Shown: one piece after another, positions 10,909 to 20,169 of the stretch
Position numbering within the stretch: the first letter of the stretch is position 1
Layout of the letters: every line of letters begins with the position of its first letter
Assembly: GCA_012934845.2 (NCBI GenBank)
Contig: WNNJ02000601.1
Span: 124,001-188,000, forward strand
Length of the DNA stretch: 64,000 bases
From: Pomphorhynchus laevis
Lineage: Eukaryota > Acanthocephala > Palaeacanthocephala > Echinorhynchida > Pomphorhynchidae
Direction: 5' to 3'
The notes under the pieces: model-generated
Seen by the model: the letters and a program-made list of their open reading frames with translations, nothing else
Told to the model about the DNA's origin: nothing
Databases searched by the model: none
Program-made: the position numbers and the translations under genes

Positions 10909-12280
10909 TAACTGAGTCTACGTATTTTATATTGCAAATTAAAAATAATGCACAATAAAAGTTAAATAGTTAAATAGTTACCCATCTGTGTTTTGTCTTA
11001 AAGTGATGTACAACTCAATAATTAGGACCATTCTTTTATACTGTACACCAGCAACATTTCCGTGCACGCGAGGCGAGCTGAATGATTCAGAAAATGTTCT
11101 TCGCAGGTTGACGAGGTGCTGTCGTCTTCCGAGTAGTTATTCTTATAGGGATCGCTTGCGAGAGATAGGCATACCGTCGGTTCGGTCTGCGATAGTGTGT
11201 AGCGACATTTTATGCTTCAGAGATATGTTACTCGGACGTGATGGGTGGCCGGCAAACTGTATCCAGCGGAACAAACCTGATACGAATCGGGGCCACTCTT
11301 TGACTGTGAAAACACTGCACCATGGGAAGCTGTCTAGAATCAGTCGCCTATCGCACCGGGCGGTGAGGATGTGGAACTTACTTCCGGAGGATATGGTCGC
11401 TATTCAGAGTAGACAGCAGTTCATGCGGAGGATAGAGCAATGGCTGTGCGAGGCAAACTCACAGTATATACCGGATCGTTATCCTTGGGAGGAATGTTGA
11501 ATTTTTTCTTTTCAATTTTTTTTCTTTTTTTATGAGATCAGACAAAACAGCCCTACGGCTACAGTCTTGTAATTGAATAAATAATAAATAAATAAAATAA
11601 TAAAAAATTGGTTAATAATAAATAATTGTTATAAGATTTTATATAATTTATATCAAGATGAATTATAAACTGAAATTAAAAATAAAAATCAATTTTTATG
11701 AATTGACTAATAAATAACAGACGATGTATCAGAATAAGGATTAGAGGTCATATTTAATTACCGATTATATTTTCAAAAAGAAGAATATAACACAGAATGG
11801 TGTTAAATGAATAAAAATTATAATTCTAAAGAAATCTTGACCTAATATTCTGAATACAATGAACAGATTATTTCTTTCAGTGGTGAAAGTGATCTTGATA
11901 AAGATCATATCAATACAATAGATGTTAGTGAATATGTATAATGATTTATAAAGATATTTGTTCACTAAATTAAATCTAATAAATACATTTTCGAATATTT
12001 TATATTTATGCGATTTGAATGTTGGGACAAGGAATAGGGGCCGAAATCTAATATTATAGCAGTTCCTTCTGATTACCTCTAATTTTTATTCGGATAAAAC
12101 TTATCTTATTTATTAATCAATTCATAAAAATTGACTTTTATTTCAAATTTCAATTTTAAATTTAAATTTGATATAAATTATATGAAATCTTATAAAAATG
12201 ATTGAATTTTTTATAATTATTTTATTTTCATTTATCATTATGTTAAATTTATAAATAATTTAATATGGTAGACTCAGTTA
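10909..12280. repeat. Inverted-repeat (foldback-like) element in EMC2 intron
   Basis: The ends carry a perfect 13-bp inverted repeat: TAACTGAGTCTAC at 10909-10921 and its reverse complement at 12268-12280. Inside, about 140 bp at 11625-11760 match 12062-12200 in inverted orientation, with shared landmarks TTTATATAATTTATATC, TCAATTTTTATGAATTGA and TTAGAGGT. A further direct copy of GTCAATTTTTATGAATTGAC lies at about 10690-10725. No transposase frame is visible, so a non-autonomous DNA element is the likely nature; superfamily unknown. Confidence 0.6.
10985..11600 (+). mobile_element. 5'-truncated LINE (RT C-terminal end) in EMC2 intron
   Basis: An open frame at 10988-11500 encodes the C-terminal region of a LINE-C/H-type ORF2 (YNSIIRTILLYCTPATFP, GHSLTVKTLHHGKLSRISRL, HRAVRMWNLLPEDM), ending IPDRYPWEEC. 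A 3' UTR with GCCCTACGGCTACAG and an AATAAATAATAAATAA tail follows. It interrupts the left arm of the inverted-repeat element, so it is the younger of the two. It lies antisense to EMC2. Confidence 0.82.
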
Positions 12281-12675
12281 TCTGATGTGATTTGGTACAT
12301 TGTAACACATCGATTTGAAGTTATGAGGTTGCAAAAAATAGTTGAAGCCATCTCCCAGTTTTCTTTGTAATTTGCAGCTTTTTCGTGGTATTTTTATGCG
12401 AATATCGATGGACCTATCAACTACATAAAAACCAGAGTGTATAATAAAGGATATGTTATATTGTACAATGTTCTTATCCCATGAGCTCCTAAAATTCGCG
12501 AATTAGCCATGCAGTTTTTGAGAATACGTTCTTCATGTTGACAAATATTTTGATTTTATTTAATCAAAAGATAAAATTTGTTCCGAACCAATATTTGATA
12601 TAATATAGTTTTACCATTACCCATTTAAAATAAACAGCAAAATATATGAAGACATTTAGATTCTTGCATTCTTAC

Positions 12676-12957
12676 CTGTGATTCAAAAATCAATGCAAGT
12701 TGACGGTCAACTCTGTGGCTATCAGGAAATTTGTTTCTAAGAATTTTAAAACATTCAATAGCACATTCTAGATCATGACATTCACATGCAGCTGTAATAA
12801 CCTGCTCCAATATTTCGTACAATTCTTCTGAACTTGCATTGCTTTTAATGTATTCAGAATGTGTACGATACAGAGTTAATAAATCGTAAGCGTAGATGCT
12901 GGCATACATGGCTGGATTCCGCCAAACACGAAATTGTTGAATAACATCAGATCTCAT
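12676..12957 (-). CDS. EMC2: EMC2, exon 1
   Basis: This exon encodes 94 residues, from MRSDVIQQFRVWR to LALIFESQ. It contains the segment ILEQVITAACECHDLECAIE and KFPDSHRVDRQ, matching the conserved SHRV-type motif of EMC2. The donor is CACAG|GTAAGA at 12675-12676. An in-frame stop lies a few codons upstream of the ATG at 12957, so this is the start unless a small 5' exon exists. A possible acceptor (TTTTCAAG) just upstream leaves that open, and the animal proteins carry about 13 more N-terminal residues. Confidence 0.82.
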
Positions 12958-13224
12958 GCATACAATACTTCTTGAAAATTAATATAAAATATTATAAATT
13001 ATCACAAAATAAAATAATAAGTAAATTGAGATAAAACAATAACGTTTGGCAGACAATATACAAATTTATTACATTACAGAAAAACAATCGTTCATTTTAA
13101 TAGGCAAAAAATACAAATCCCACCAATAAATATGAGACGAATGAATAAAATGTAGTTAATAAATAATAAAATTTAAAAGTGAATTAAAACAAGGAATAAA
13201 ATAAATACAGTTAATTAGAAAAAT
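12958..13224. other. Region upstream of EMC2
   Basis: AT-rich sequence that should hold the EMC2 5' UTR and promoter (minus strand). I see no confident TATA or initiator signal and no gene. Confidence 0.4.
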
Positions 13225-14030
13225 AGTGATGGTTATTCTGCCGACTGAGCAAAACAAACCGCGTTTCCTCGTTTCACCACTGCGCTAATTCGCTGCATGA
13301 GTGAACTCATTGCCCGTTGATATCCGGTCAACCGAACTAATTTTCCCAAGAAGCTGCAAAAAAGCCGCTATATTTGGTACGCTTCACAAGTTCAGCATGA
13401 TCAGCAACGGAACTTGCAGAATGTACTGCGCGCTATGTGACTGGATGCGAGAGTGTTTGGGCATGTAAAGACCCAAACAAGCACTCGCCCCGCCTCCCAC
13501 GATAGCACGAGGCCCGTCGGGCCGCTTGCCGTCGTATCTAGTCAAATCGACAGGTTGTAGTCTGGATAGAATTTCTGCGGAGCCTAAGGCAATTCTCACA
13601 ATTTCATTGACCGCTAAATGAAAAACGTTTCTGGTTTTTGTTTTGTTGCAGTCTAGCGCATGGGTGCTGCTTTTCGGGACCGCTTCTCTGCATATACATT
13701 GATGTAGTTGAGCACATTGAACGCCAAGTCTGAGTGCAGCTGCGGTGGACAATGATTGGTCATCAAGCCGGGTGCCAACGGAAGCTATCGGTAATGCTTC
13801 GAGGAAGACCCCAGACTATTTTGAAGCGGTAGCAATGAGGCAAGCACGATATTCGGGAGTAATTGCTTTGACGAAAAGCTTTTGATGACACGGATCATAA
13901 TAGTCCCTCATCCATCGTTTTTGAAGGGTTGGCTTTGATTAGATGGTTGCATGTAATTCAGCGTTCCATTGGCCTGTAGCTTTTTCAAAGTCTGGGTCTG
14001 GTAAGAGTGGATAGAGTGACATTCAATTTA
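13225..14030 (-). pseudogene. Mobile-element relic with CCHC motif and restriction-like endonuclease signature
   Basis: An open frame at 13752-13384 reads STAAALRLGVQCAQLHQCIC, then STHALDC, then LQPVDLTRYDGKRPDG. Similar residues extend upstream to about 14030 (broken frames, VFLEALPIASVGTRLDDQSL) and downstream to about 13225. The pattern C-x-C, H-x3-C, then RPDG followed about 14-18 residues later by W.F.C resembles the Cys-His motif plus PD-(D/E)XK restriction-like endonuclease at the C-terminus of R2/NeSL-type LINEs. This assignment is inferred from motif spacing; the RT domain itself is not visible. There is an internal deletion near 13384. Confidence 0.5.
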
Positions 14031-14092
14031 CTAGCAGTCTCTTTGTTAGCTACTTAAAAACTTCTTGATTATAACTACTTACAATTTTTCCT

Positions 14093-14180
14093 GTCAGTTC
14101 CAGACTTTTCCTGTCAGCTCCAGATTTTTCCTCTGTCAGTTCCAAATTTTTTCCTGTCAGTTCCAGATTTTTCCCTGTCC
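14093..14180 (+). repeat. Degraded 20-bp tandem array in HT 5' UTR (4-5 units)
   Basis: Units of the form TTCCTGTCAGTTCCAGATTT recur with small indels. They are the reverse-orientation equivalent of the clean array at 26503-26802, and each array sits at the 5' end of an HT element in its own transcription direction. Confidence 0.8.
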
Positions 14181-14309
14181 GTACCGCTTGCTACGCTCGC
14201 GGATTGAGCTTAATCGTTCGATAAGCACTCACAGATCGTCTCGCTGCGCTCACCGATCAGTTGCAGTAGCAAATCTAACAGCTTGAACACACAAGGACGT
14301 TAGTTCGAT

Positions 14310-15010
14310 GAGGTAAGAAAACAGCTACGACCAAAACCAACTATGCACAACTGCAAGTACAGTGCTCGACAAGAATGCAGCGTCAGAACAACAATGGCCT
14401 GCGACAACAATAAGTCTAAAGAAGTCTTCCTATGTAGTTTTTGTTCAATCAATATAACATCAACCAACCTCCACGATCCTTCCACTCATAACCTTTCATC
14501 ACATCGCTTGCCACCCTCTTTATTATCATTAACCTCTATGTCTCCCGTCGTCAAACCAACTCTCTTCAAATCCTCAACTGCCAGCTCTCCTATCGCGATC
14601 TCACCCACTCACGTTACTCGTCCTCCTTTACGGAAACGTTTTCCTTCTCGCGATCGTTGCGTCATCGTCACTCATATCACTCCTTCCACCTTCTTATCTC
14701 AACAAGCACGTCTCGACCACGATGTTTACGCCTTAAGATCCATCCTCTCGTTTCTTGTTCCTGTTAATAAACCATCCTTTTTTAAAAACATATCTCTTGT
14801 CGCATTTCACCGTCTAAACAAATCTTCTCAATCTAATCCTTCTAAGCCCTTCATGAAAATTGTTTTCAAGCATCACTCTCCCGCGTCCTGTGTCATCTCT
14901 CAACGATTTAAACTCATGCCATCTTCAAACACTCGAATTTTCCCCGCATCAAAAAACGTCGTCGCGAGGAAAACGGTGCAACATCTCTCAACATCCGATA
15001 CATAAACGGA
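14310..15010 (+). pseudogene. HT-b ORF1 protein, frameshifted
   Basis: The Cys-rich module is present in altered form (YSARQECSVRTTMACDNNK, then SFCSIN). Ser/Pro-rich linker follows, and then the conserved domain RCVIVTHI, LDHDVYALRSIL, AFHRLNKSSQ. The frame then shifts (14860 onward) with loss of part of the EIAQ.. segment near 14945, next to ASKNVVARKT. The conserved domain is otherwise as in the copy at 34600-35040. Confidence 0.75.
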
Positions 15011-16467
15011 AATTTTCAAGTTGTCCATACCTGCCCCAAAATTTGATGGCGCTCCATCTCCCTTACGTGTCTTCTCCACTAGACCCTTTCACCACACACG
15101 GTTTCCGCCTCGGCTTCTTCAACATTAGATTAATTCTCAATAAATTCGATATTATTCTTAACCTATTCACCAAGCAATCGATCGATCTCTTCTGCCTCAC
15201 CGAATCCTGGCACTCAGATTCCGACGACCTCTGCATTCGCCATCTGCTTCCTGCCGGTTGCTCACTAGTCAAATCCGCCCACCGCATCAGCTCATGCCCT
15301 TTTAAATTCTCTAATCATGGCGGCATAGTCGCATTCGCCCGTCACCCCGCGTCTCTTCGCAAAATCACTCTCCATTCAGTCCTTGCTCTTTTGAATTGCT
15401 CACTTGTCGTTCTTCTTGACCGATCATTCCGGATCTCGCCATTGTATACCGTACTGGTTCATCAGCTCCTACCTTCTTATTTTTTTACCGAACTACTTAA
15501 CCTCCTTTCTCATTGTTCTTTGTCCTTCATTCCTTCACTCGTTCTAGGCCACATCAACTTCCGCCTTGACCTCCATTCTTCCACCAATTCCATCCGGTTC
15601 ATCAAGATTCTATCTAACTACAATTACAAACTACTATCCACTTCCCCCACACATATCCTCGACGGAGGCAATCGACATCATCGCTGTCCCTGATCGTTTT
15701 GCTGCATACACCTCACTGATCATCTCCAATCCTAATCTATCCGATCACTTTCTCGTCACCCTTGATCTCACTTCCAACCACCCTCCGCTTAACACACCAA
15801 TCATCCTACGTCACCCTTGGAGAAATCTTAATATCCCCCTTCTCCGCTCCACCTTACTTAAATCGTCTCTAACTTCTCACACAATAACATCATCCACTCC
15901 TCACGATCTTGCTTTTATTTTCGACTTTGAACTCACATACACTCTCGATCTCCTCTTGCCCTTCAAGCATCACCCACACCGCAGCTTGCACCGTGCCCCC
16001 GTGGTTTGACATTCAATGCCTACTCTCAAAGCGTCGACTTCATCATGCTTTTCGAGTTTATCACCGCTCTCTCAGACGTGATATCCGCTCGCTCACTCAC
16101 TCCGTCTCTCCGTGATTCCTATCTTGCTCTTCGCCGATCTCATCTCCACCTAATATGTACCAAATGCAACTCCTTCTGACAGCATAAATCAACACTTCAT
16201 TAAACTCCAAGTGTCTCTGACATACTTTTAACTCAATCCTTTCTCGCTCCTCTTCGTCTTGCAACATAAATCCCCATGATTATTCGTCATTTATTCAGAC
16301 CAAAGTATTCACGTTGCTCTCTCACAAACCCGTCTCCGTTCCATCTCACTGTTACTCGCCTCATCCTCCCGGAACTCTCATATTCTAACTGTCTCACTTG
16401 TCGAAGGCTAATCTGTCCTCGTGTCCTTGCCCAACCAAACCTCACCAGCCGATACCCTGCTATCCCC
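15010..16467 (+). pseudogene. HT-b ORF2, APE domain and linker (5' part)
   Basis: From about 15100 the frame reads HGFRLGFFNIRLILNKFD, then CLTESWHSDSDDLCIRH and GGIVAFARHPASLRK. This is followed in other frames by LGHINFRLDL (LGDFN altered to LGHIN) and LSDHFLVTLDL (about 15735-15770). The catalytic D of the GDFN motif appears to be replaced, and there are at least three frameshifts. The gypsy insertion interrupts the segment before RT. Confidence 0.78.
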
Positions 16468-16548
16468 TGTAACGTAAACAAAGTATCAGCTAAAGTAGCT
16501 TTATTAGACACATCTAGAAAATACAAAAGTTAATTACAACAATTATCA
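16468..16548 (-). repeat. 3' LTR of gypsy element (81 bp)
   Basis: This is a direct repeat of 20089-20169 with a clustered five-base difference (16484-16488) and four scattered substitutions, one of them inside the segment that pairs with the putative primer-binding site. The purine-rich stretch just upstream on the minus strand (GGCAGTGGAGAATA, about 16549-16564) is a weak polypurine-tract candidate. Confidence 0.85.
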
Positions 16549-16700
16549 TGATATTCTCCACTGCCAGGAATAGTCATCACGGGAAAGTGGAGTGGTCTTC
16601 TTCCGCAAACTTTTTTTCGTAACATTCTGTGCTTCGGCAACATCGTCTTCAATGCAGTTTCTTCTTTTTCAGCGTCGATCAGATTATCTTCAAGCACATC

Positions 16701-17387
16701 TTATCCGTCTACATTGGCAGTGATCTTGGTGACCTCTGTAGCATCGATTTCTTGGCTTTTGACTTCGCAGCCAGGAGCCACGTCTCGCAGCGATACATAG
16801 CTTCGCCGCTGTAACGGGTATTTTACGACAGTATATTTGTTGTTGAAATTTACGAGTTTCGATTTGTCGACAGGAAGGCTGTCAACCATCTCGTTAGGGT
16901 AATATGGAGATTCCCGCACTTTCCTGGGAAACGAAAATATTCGTTTGTGCGGCGTTAGGTTAATGGCAGTAGACAATAATGATCGAATACTGTGTAGGGC
17001 ATTCGGTAAAACATTCTGCCATTGACTAATCGGCATATTGTTACCACGCAGTGATGTACTTATAGCCGCCAGGATAATGCCATTAAATCTTTCGCACTGG
17101 CCATTACTTCTAGTATTGTACGGTGAGGTGGCACCATTAGCGATCCCTCGTTCATTAAGGAACTTTCTGACGTCAGAGGACAGAAATGGGTTTCCTCTGT
17201 CAGAATAAATATAGTCTGGACACCCGAATACTAAAACACATCGCTGAGGCATCGGCAGACTGTTCGAGTGGAGACGTCAGGGCACGCGTGGGCAAACGGA
17301 AACCTACTATACTCGTCTATAGCGACAAACATAACACGATTTCTATTCGTACTCGGCAAAGGACCTTTGAAGTATATTAAAAGTCTT
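16701..17387 (-). pseudogene. Gypsy integrase core and C-terminal region
   Basis: Pieces upstream of 17252 (RVMFVAIDEYSRF-like, broken) lead to an open frame at 17252-16701: YIYSDRGNPFLSSDVRKFL gives the second catalytic Asp, and TSPYNTRSNGQCERFNG gives the NG..ER motif with the catalytic Glu. A basic tail with no recognised chromodomain follows. The terminal segment to 16549 is non-coding. Confidence 0.8.
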
Positions 17388-18056
17388 TCAAACGGTCGAG
17401 TAGATTTGACTACATGGTTCTAAGAAATGGAACAAAATCGGTTTACAGTACCTGCATGCTTCGCAATTTTCACATATCCTTCTGATATCGTCAGTAGAGT
17501 ACGGCAAGTTTTGGGATCGAACATAGTGTGTAAGTCTTCGCACTCCTGGGTGGCACAAGGCATCGTGTCTCTCCTTCAAGCCGTTTACTCTCAGCGCCGC
17601 GCAATTTCTGGAAAAAGCGTCAGCCAGAATGTTCAGAGAACCAGGGCGGAAGTAAATATCGAAATCATAGTCAGCTAACTCAACTTTCCGGAACTGGATC
17701 TTATCGTTCTTAATTTTATTTACGTTGCTCTTGAATATGAATCTGACATATTGTTGATCTGTTATAATCTTAAAATGTCGCCCAATCAAGAGATGCCGCC
17801 ACTTTCTGAGGGTTTCAACAATGGCTAGCGCTTCCTTCTCGACTGATGTGTAACGTCGTTTGCTGATAGAAAGCCTCCTCGCAAAGAACGCGACTGGGTG
17901 CGAATCGCCATTCAATGTTGCAGCGATGCGTATGTCAGATACATCAGTTTCGACGGTCAATACATTAGCCTTGTCGATTCGGTACAAAGAAGAACCGGCG
18001 ATATCTTTCTTGAGAGTTTCAAATGCTCTTGATGCTCCGGGTTTCAACGGAAACAT
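17388..18056 (-). pseudogene. Gypsy RNase H and integrase zinc-binding domain
   Basis: The 222-codon open frame starts near the RT/RNase H connection and contains VLTVETDVSDIRIAATL, RRYTSVEKEALAIVETLRKW and FKIITDQQ, typical of Ty3/gypsy RNase H, where a DASD-type motif is usual. It ends with the integrase HHCC finger (HDALCHPGVRRL, then CENCEACRYCKP). The frame is lost before the integrase core. Confidence 0.82.
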
Positions 18057-18099
18057 AGTTTCATACAGAAATTCTACCTTGTCAGAGAAGCTAGGTATC

Positions 18100-18667
18100 T
18101 AAGAAGCGTAACATGAACAAAGGCCAATTGTCCTGTGTAATGACTTCGCGTCTTGTTGCAATGTGAGATCAAATAGTGCTTGTAATCGCTCAGGATCCGG
18201 TTTCAAGACACCATTGCTCACCAAATAACCTAACAATTTTATTTCTTTCCTGCCGAACTCGCACTTATAGTTGTTATAGGTCAATCCATACAGAGTGGCG
18301 ATACTATTGAATCTTGAAAGATTTTTGTCATGTTCTTATTTGGTCGTGCCATAAATCGTAATATTGTCTAAGTTAGCGAAGGTATCTTCCAAGTTATTGA
18401 CATCGATGATTTGGTTCATACATCCTTAGAAGCAGGACACTGAGTTTTTTAGATTGAAGGGAAGTTTTCTGAATCTGTATAGCTTTCCATCTGCTTCGAA
18501 AACTGTGTATAACATATCGTTTTTGTGAAGGGGTATCTGATCATAAGCAGCTTGCAGATCTATTGTTGAAAAATACGTATATTTACTTATTTTGCTGACC
18601 ATCTCTTGTAGATTAGGCAATGGGTATGCGTTCAATAAAGTGAATCTATTAATTGTTCCTGAATAGT
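18100..18667 (-). pseudogene. Gypsy reverse transcriptase
   Basis: The fragment at 18635-18426 reads YPLPNLQEMVSKI, FSTIDLQAAYDQIPL and FRKLPFNLKNSVSCF. After a stop the catalytic region reads ANLDNITIYGTTK (about 18375-18330), i.e. LDN where most elements have [YF]xDD. Then CEFGRKEIKLLGYLVS and KPDPERLQAL close the domain. The Y-L-D-N form is known, as I recall, in some animal gypsy lineages, so it may be original and not damage; here the Y is also replaced by N. There are several breaks. Confidence 0.8.
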
Positions 18668-19414
18668 CTATAACAAGTCTTTTTTATGCCGATCAGAACG
18701 AGTCACCACAACTTGGGCACACCATGGCGAAACACACGGTTCGACAGTCCCATCACACAGTAATTTCCTTATTTCATCACGAATAAGCACGCGATCGGAA
18801 GGGTTATATCCACGAGACCGTTTCGCGATCGGAGTACAATCATCAATGAGATGCTGAAACGGTCTGGCTGGTCTTAGGTTGACAGGACTTGTAGTCGCAA
18901 TGACTAATTCCGGCTCTTCACCTTCTAATTTAAACGTTAGGCTTTGATGCAATTTCATAAAATTCATCCCAAGGATCGATTCAAAGCATAGATCATCGAG
19001 TATGTAGAAAGTTATATTCGGATAAGACCGATTCTCGTGTACAATGGAAAGAGTCGCTCGTCCTTGGGTAAACGTCTTGAATCGTTTCGAAGCCATACTT
19101 ATCGGAGTTTTATCGAATTGAAACGACAACTCAAATATTCTGGCAGTTGCAGTTCGCATAAAGTTATTGCAACTACCTGTGTCGGAGAGGCATTCGACCG
19201 CGCAGACTCGAATCACTATGTGAACGACTATTTTTGAAGTACATTTAGTGAACGCTATTGTAGACAGAGTATTAGAGTTGCCGAATTTTGCGGAGCAGCA
19301 AGATCTAGCAAACTTAGTTCCAGCAGACTGAGTTCTTCGCTGGACAATTCTCCAGTCTATGACCGGTCGATCCTTCGCAGAGAAAACACTTCCAATTAGA
19401 TCTAACAGCGGCAC
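18668..19414 (-). pseudogene. Gypsy zinc knuckle, aspartic protease and start of RT
   Basis: A knuckle of the form CFLCEGSTGHRLENC lies in a neighbouring frame near 19405-19350. The long frame has the protease active site LSDTGS (about 19195), the flap/hydrophobic region and the C-terminal ILGMNF. RT begins with VEPCVSPWCAQVVVTRSD. The frame stops near 18668, just after HKKDL, where the RT continues in another frame. Confidence 0.8.
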
Positions 19415-19419
19415 TTGTC

Positions 19420-20050
19420 TTCGTTGATTTCATTTTGTATTTGGATCCCCGTCATCGGTTTTCTACTTTGTCAGTTACGTGCGCTATTCGATAGTACGGA
19501 CGCTCGATGGCGGACGAACGTCTCTCGGCACTCACCATTGCTTTAGCCGTTTTGCGAGAATCAGACAGTTTTAAGGATGCATTTTCGAGAAGACGCTCTT
19601 ATATCTTTGTCGCAGATATTCCCATGATGAAAGCGTTAAGGATTGCTTGATTTCGATGGTCTACTGCGGACATTTTCTGGAAATTACATTCCGTGACCAG
19701 CTCTTTGAGCGCATTGATATGGTATTGGACATCCTCTCTTTCCTCTTGTCTTTGAGCGAATATGAGATGACTGGCGTAAATCACGTTCACTGGATTGTCG
19801 AACATAGATTTAAGAATCTGAATAGCTTCATCATAAGTAAATGAGAGTTGTATAGATTTGTATATTTATGGTGATACGTAGTTGCGCATAATAGTAAGCC
19901 TTACGTCATGCGGTGCTTTAATGTGAGTAATAAAGGCCTCGAGCGTCGCGAGCCAATGTCTCCAAACGTCCCTCACCTGCTTCTCGTCCGTGTTGATCAA
20001 CAATTTGGATGGTTATAGAAATCGAGAACAATCTGTCTGAGAATGCCCAT
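19420..20050 (-). pseudogene. Gypsy gag-like region
   Basis: Fragments in several frames include LATLEAFITHIKAPHDVR-like sequence (about 19980-19910) and a longer open stretch at 19805-19599 with SHLIFAQRQEEREDVQYHIN and ILNAFIMGISATKI. The helical pattern upstream of protease, and its position after the 5' LTR and primer site, identify it as capsid/gag. No intact frame remains. Confidence 0.65.
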
Positions 20051-20073
20051 CATCTTCTCAAGGTATCACCTCA

Positions 20074-20088
20074 ATGTGCCTAATAAAC
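20074..20088 (-). promoter_or_regulatory. Putative self-priming primer-binding site
   Basis: One base inside the 5' LTR (minus strand) lies TTTATTAGGCACAT, a perfect 14-nt complement of ATGTGCCTAATAAA within the LTR itself (20121-20134). A tRNA-type site starting TGG is not seen. The layout is that of Tf1/sushi-type elements, where the 5' end of the RNA folds back, is cleaved and primes minus-strand synthesis. Function is inferred. Confidence 0.6.
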
Positions 20089-20169
20089 TGTAACGTAAAC
20101 AAAGAGATTGCTAAAGTAGCTTTATTAGGCACATCTAGAAAAGACAAAAGTAAATTACAGCAATTATCA
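20089..20169 (-). repeat. 5' LTR of gypsy element (81 bp)
   Basis: On the minus strand the LTR begins TGATAATTG and ends TTACGTTACA. It contains AATAAA within GTGCCTAATAAAGC, which may serve as a polyadenylation signal. LTRs of gypsy elements are usually several hundred bp, so 81 bp is exceptionally short. The segment at 20121-20134 is the perfect reverse complement of 20074-20087 just outside the LTR. Confidence 0.85.

Larger units (their letters stand above)
10485..12675 (-). other. EMC2 intron (phase 0, GT-AG)
   Basis: The 2,191-bp intron runs between the GTAAGA donor at 12675 and the TTGTTAG acceptor ending at 10485. It is AT-rich and carries an inverted-repeat element (10909-12280) with a 5'-truncated LINE (about 10985-11600) inserted in its left arm, antisense to EMC2. 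Confidence 0.82.
14065..16467 (+). mobile_element. HT-b LINE, 5' part (split by gypsy element)
   Basis: This copy starts with the 20-bp-type tandem array (14093-14180), then a GC-rich leader (GCTACGCTCGCGGATTGAGC, also found in the HT-a copy at 26470-26500), then ORF1 and ORF2 up to the linker. It stops at 16467 where the gypsy LTR begins and resumes at 20170. Without the gypsy insertion the element would be about 3.8 kb. Confidence 0.85.
16468..20169 (-). mobile_element. Ty3/gypsy-like LTR retrotransposon with 81-bp LTRs
   Basis: The element is bounded by two direct repeats of 81 bp (16468-16548 and 20089-20169) that start TG and end CA. On the minus strand it has gag, zinc knuckle, protease, RT, RNase H, integrase zinc finger and integrase core in gypsy order. 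Frames are broken in many places. The LTRs differ at about 9 of 81 positions, so it is not recent. It sits inside an HT-b LINE: HT-b sequence stops at ATCCCC before 16468 and resumes at or near ATCCCC after 20169, with four extra bases (TGGC) on the right. This suggests a target duplication of about 5-6 bp that is imperfectly kept. Confidence 0.88.

Noticed and set aside
11765-11965. Minus-strand frame in the EMC2 intron (MNKYLYKSLYIFTN...)
   Set aside because: It is AT-rich, Ile/Phe/Lys-dominated chance reading inside the spacer of the inverted-repeat element.
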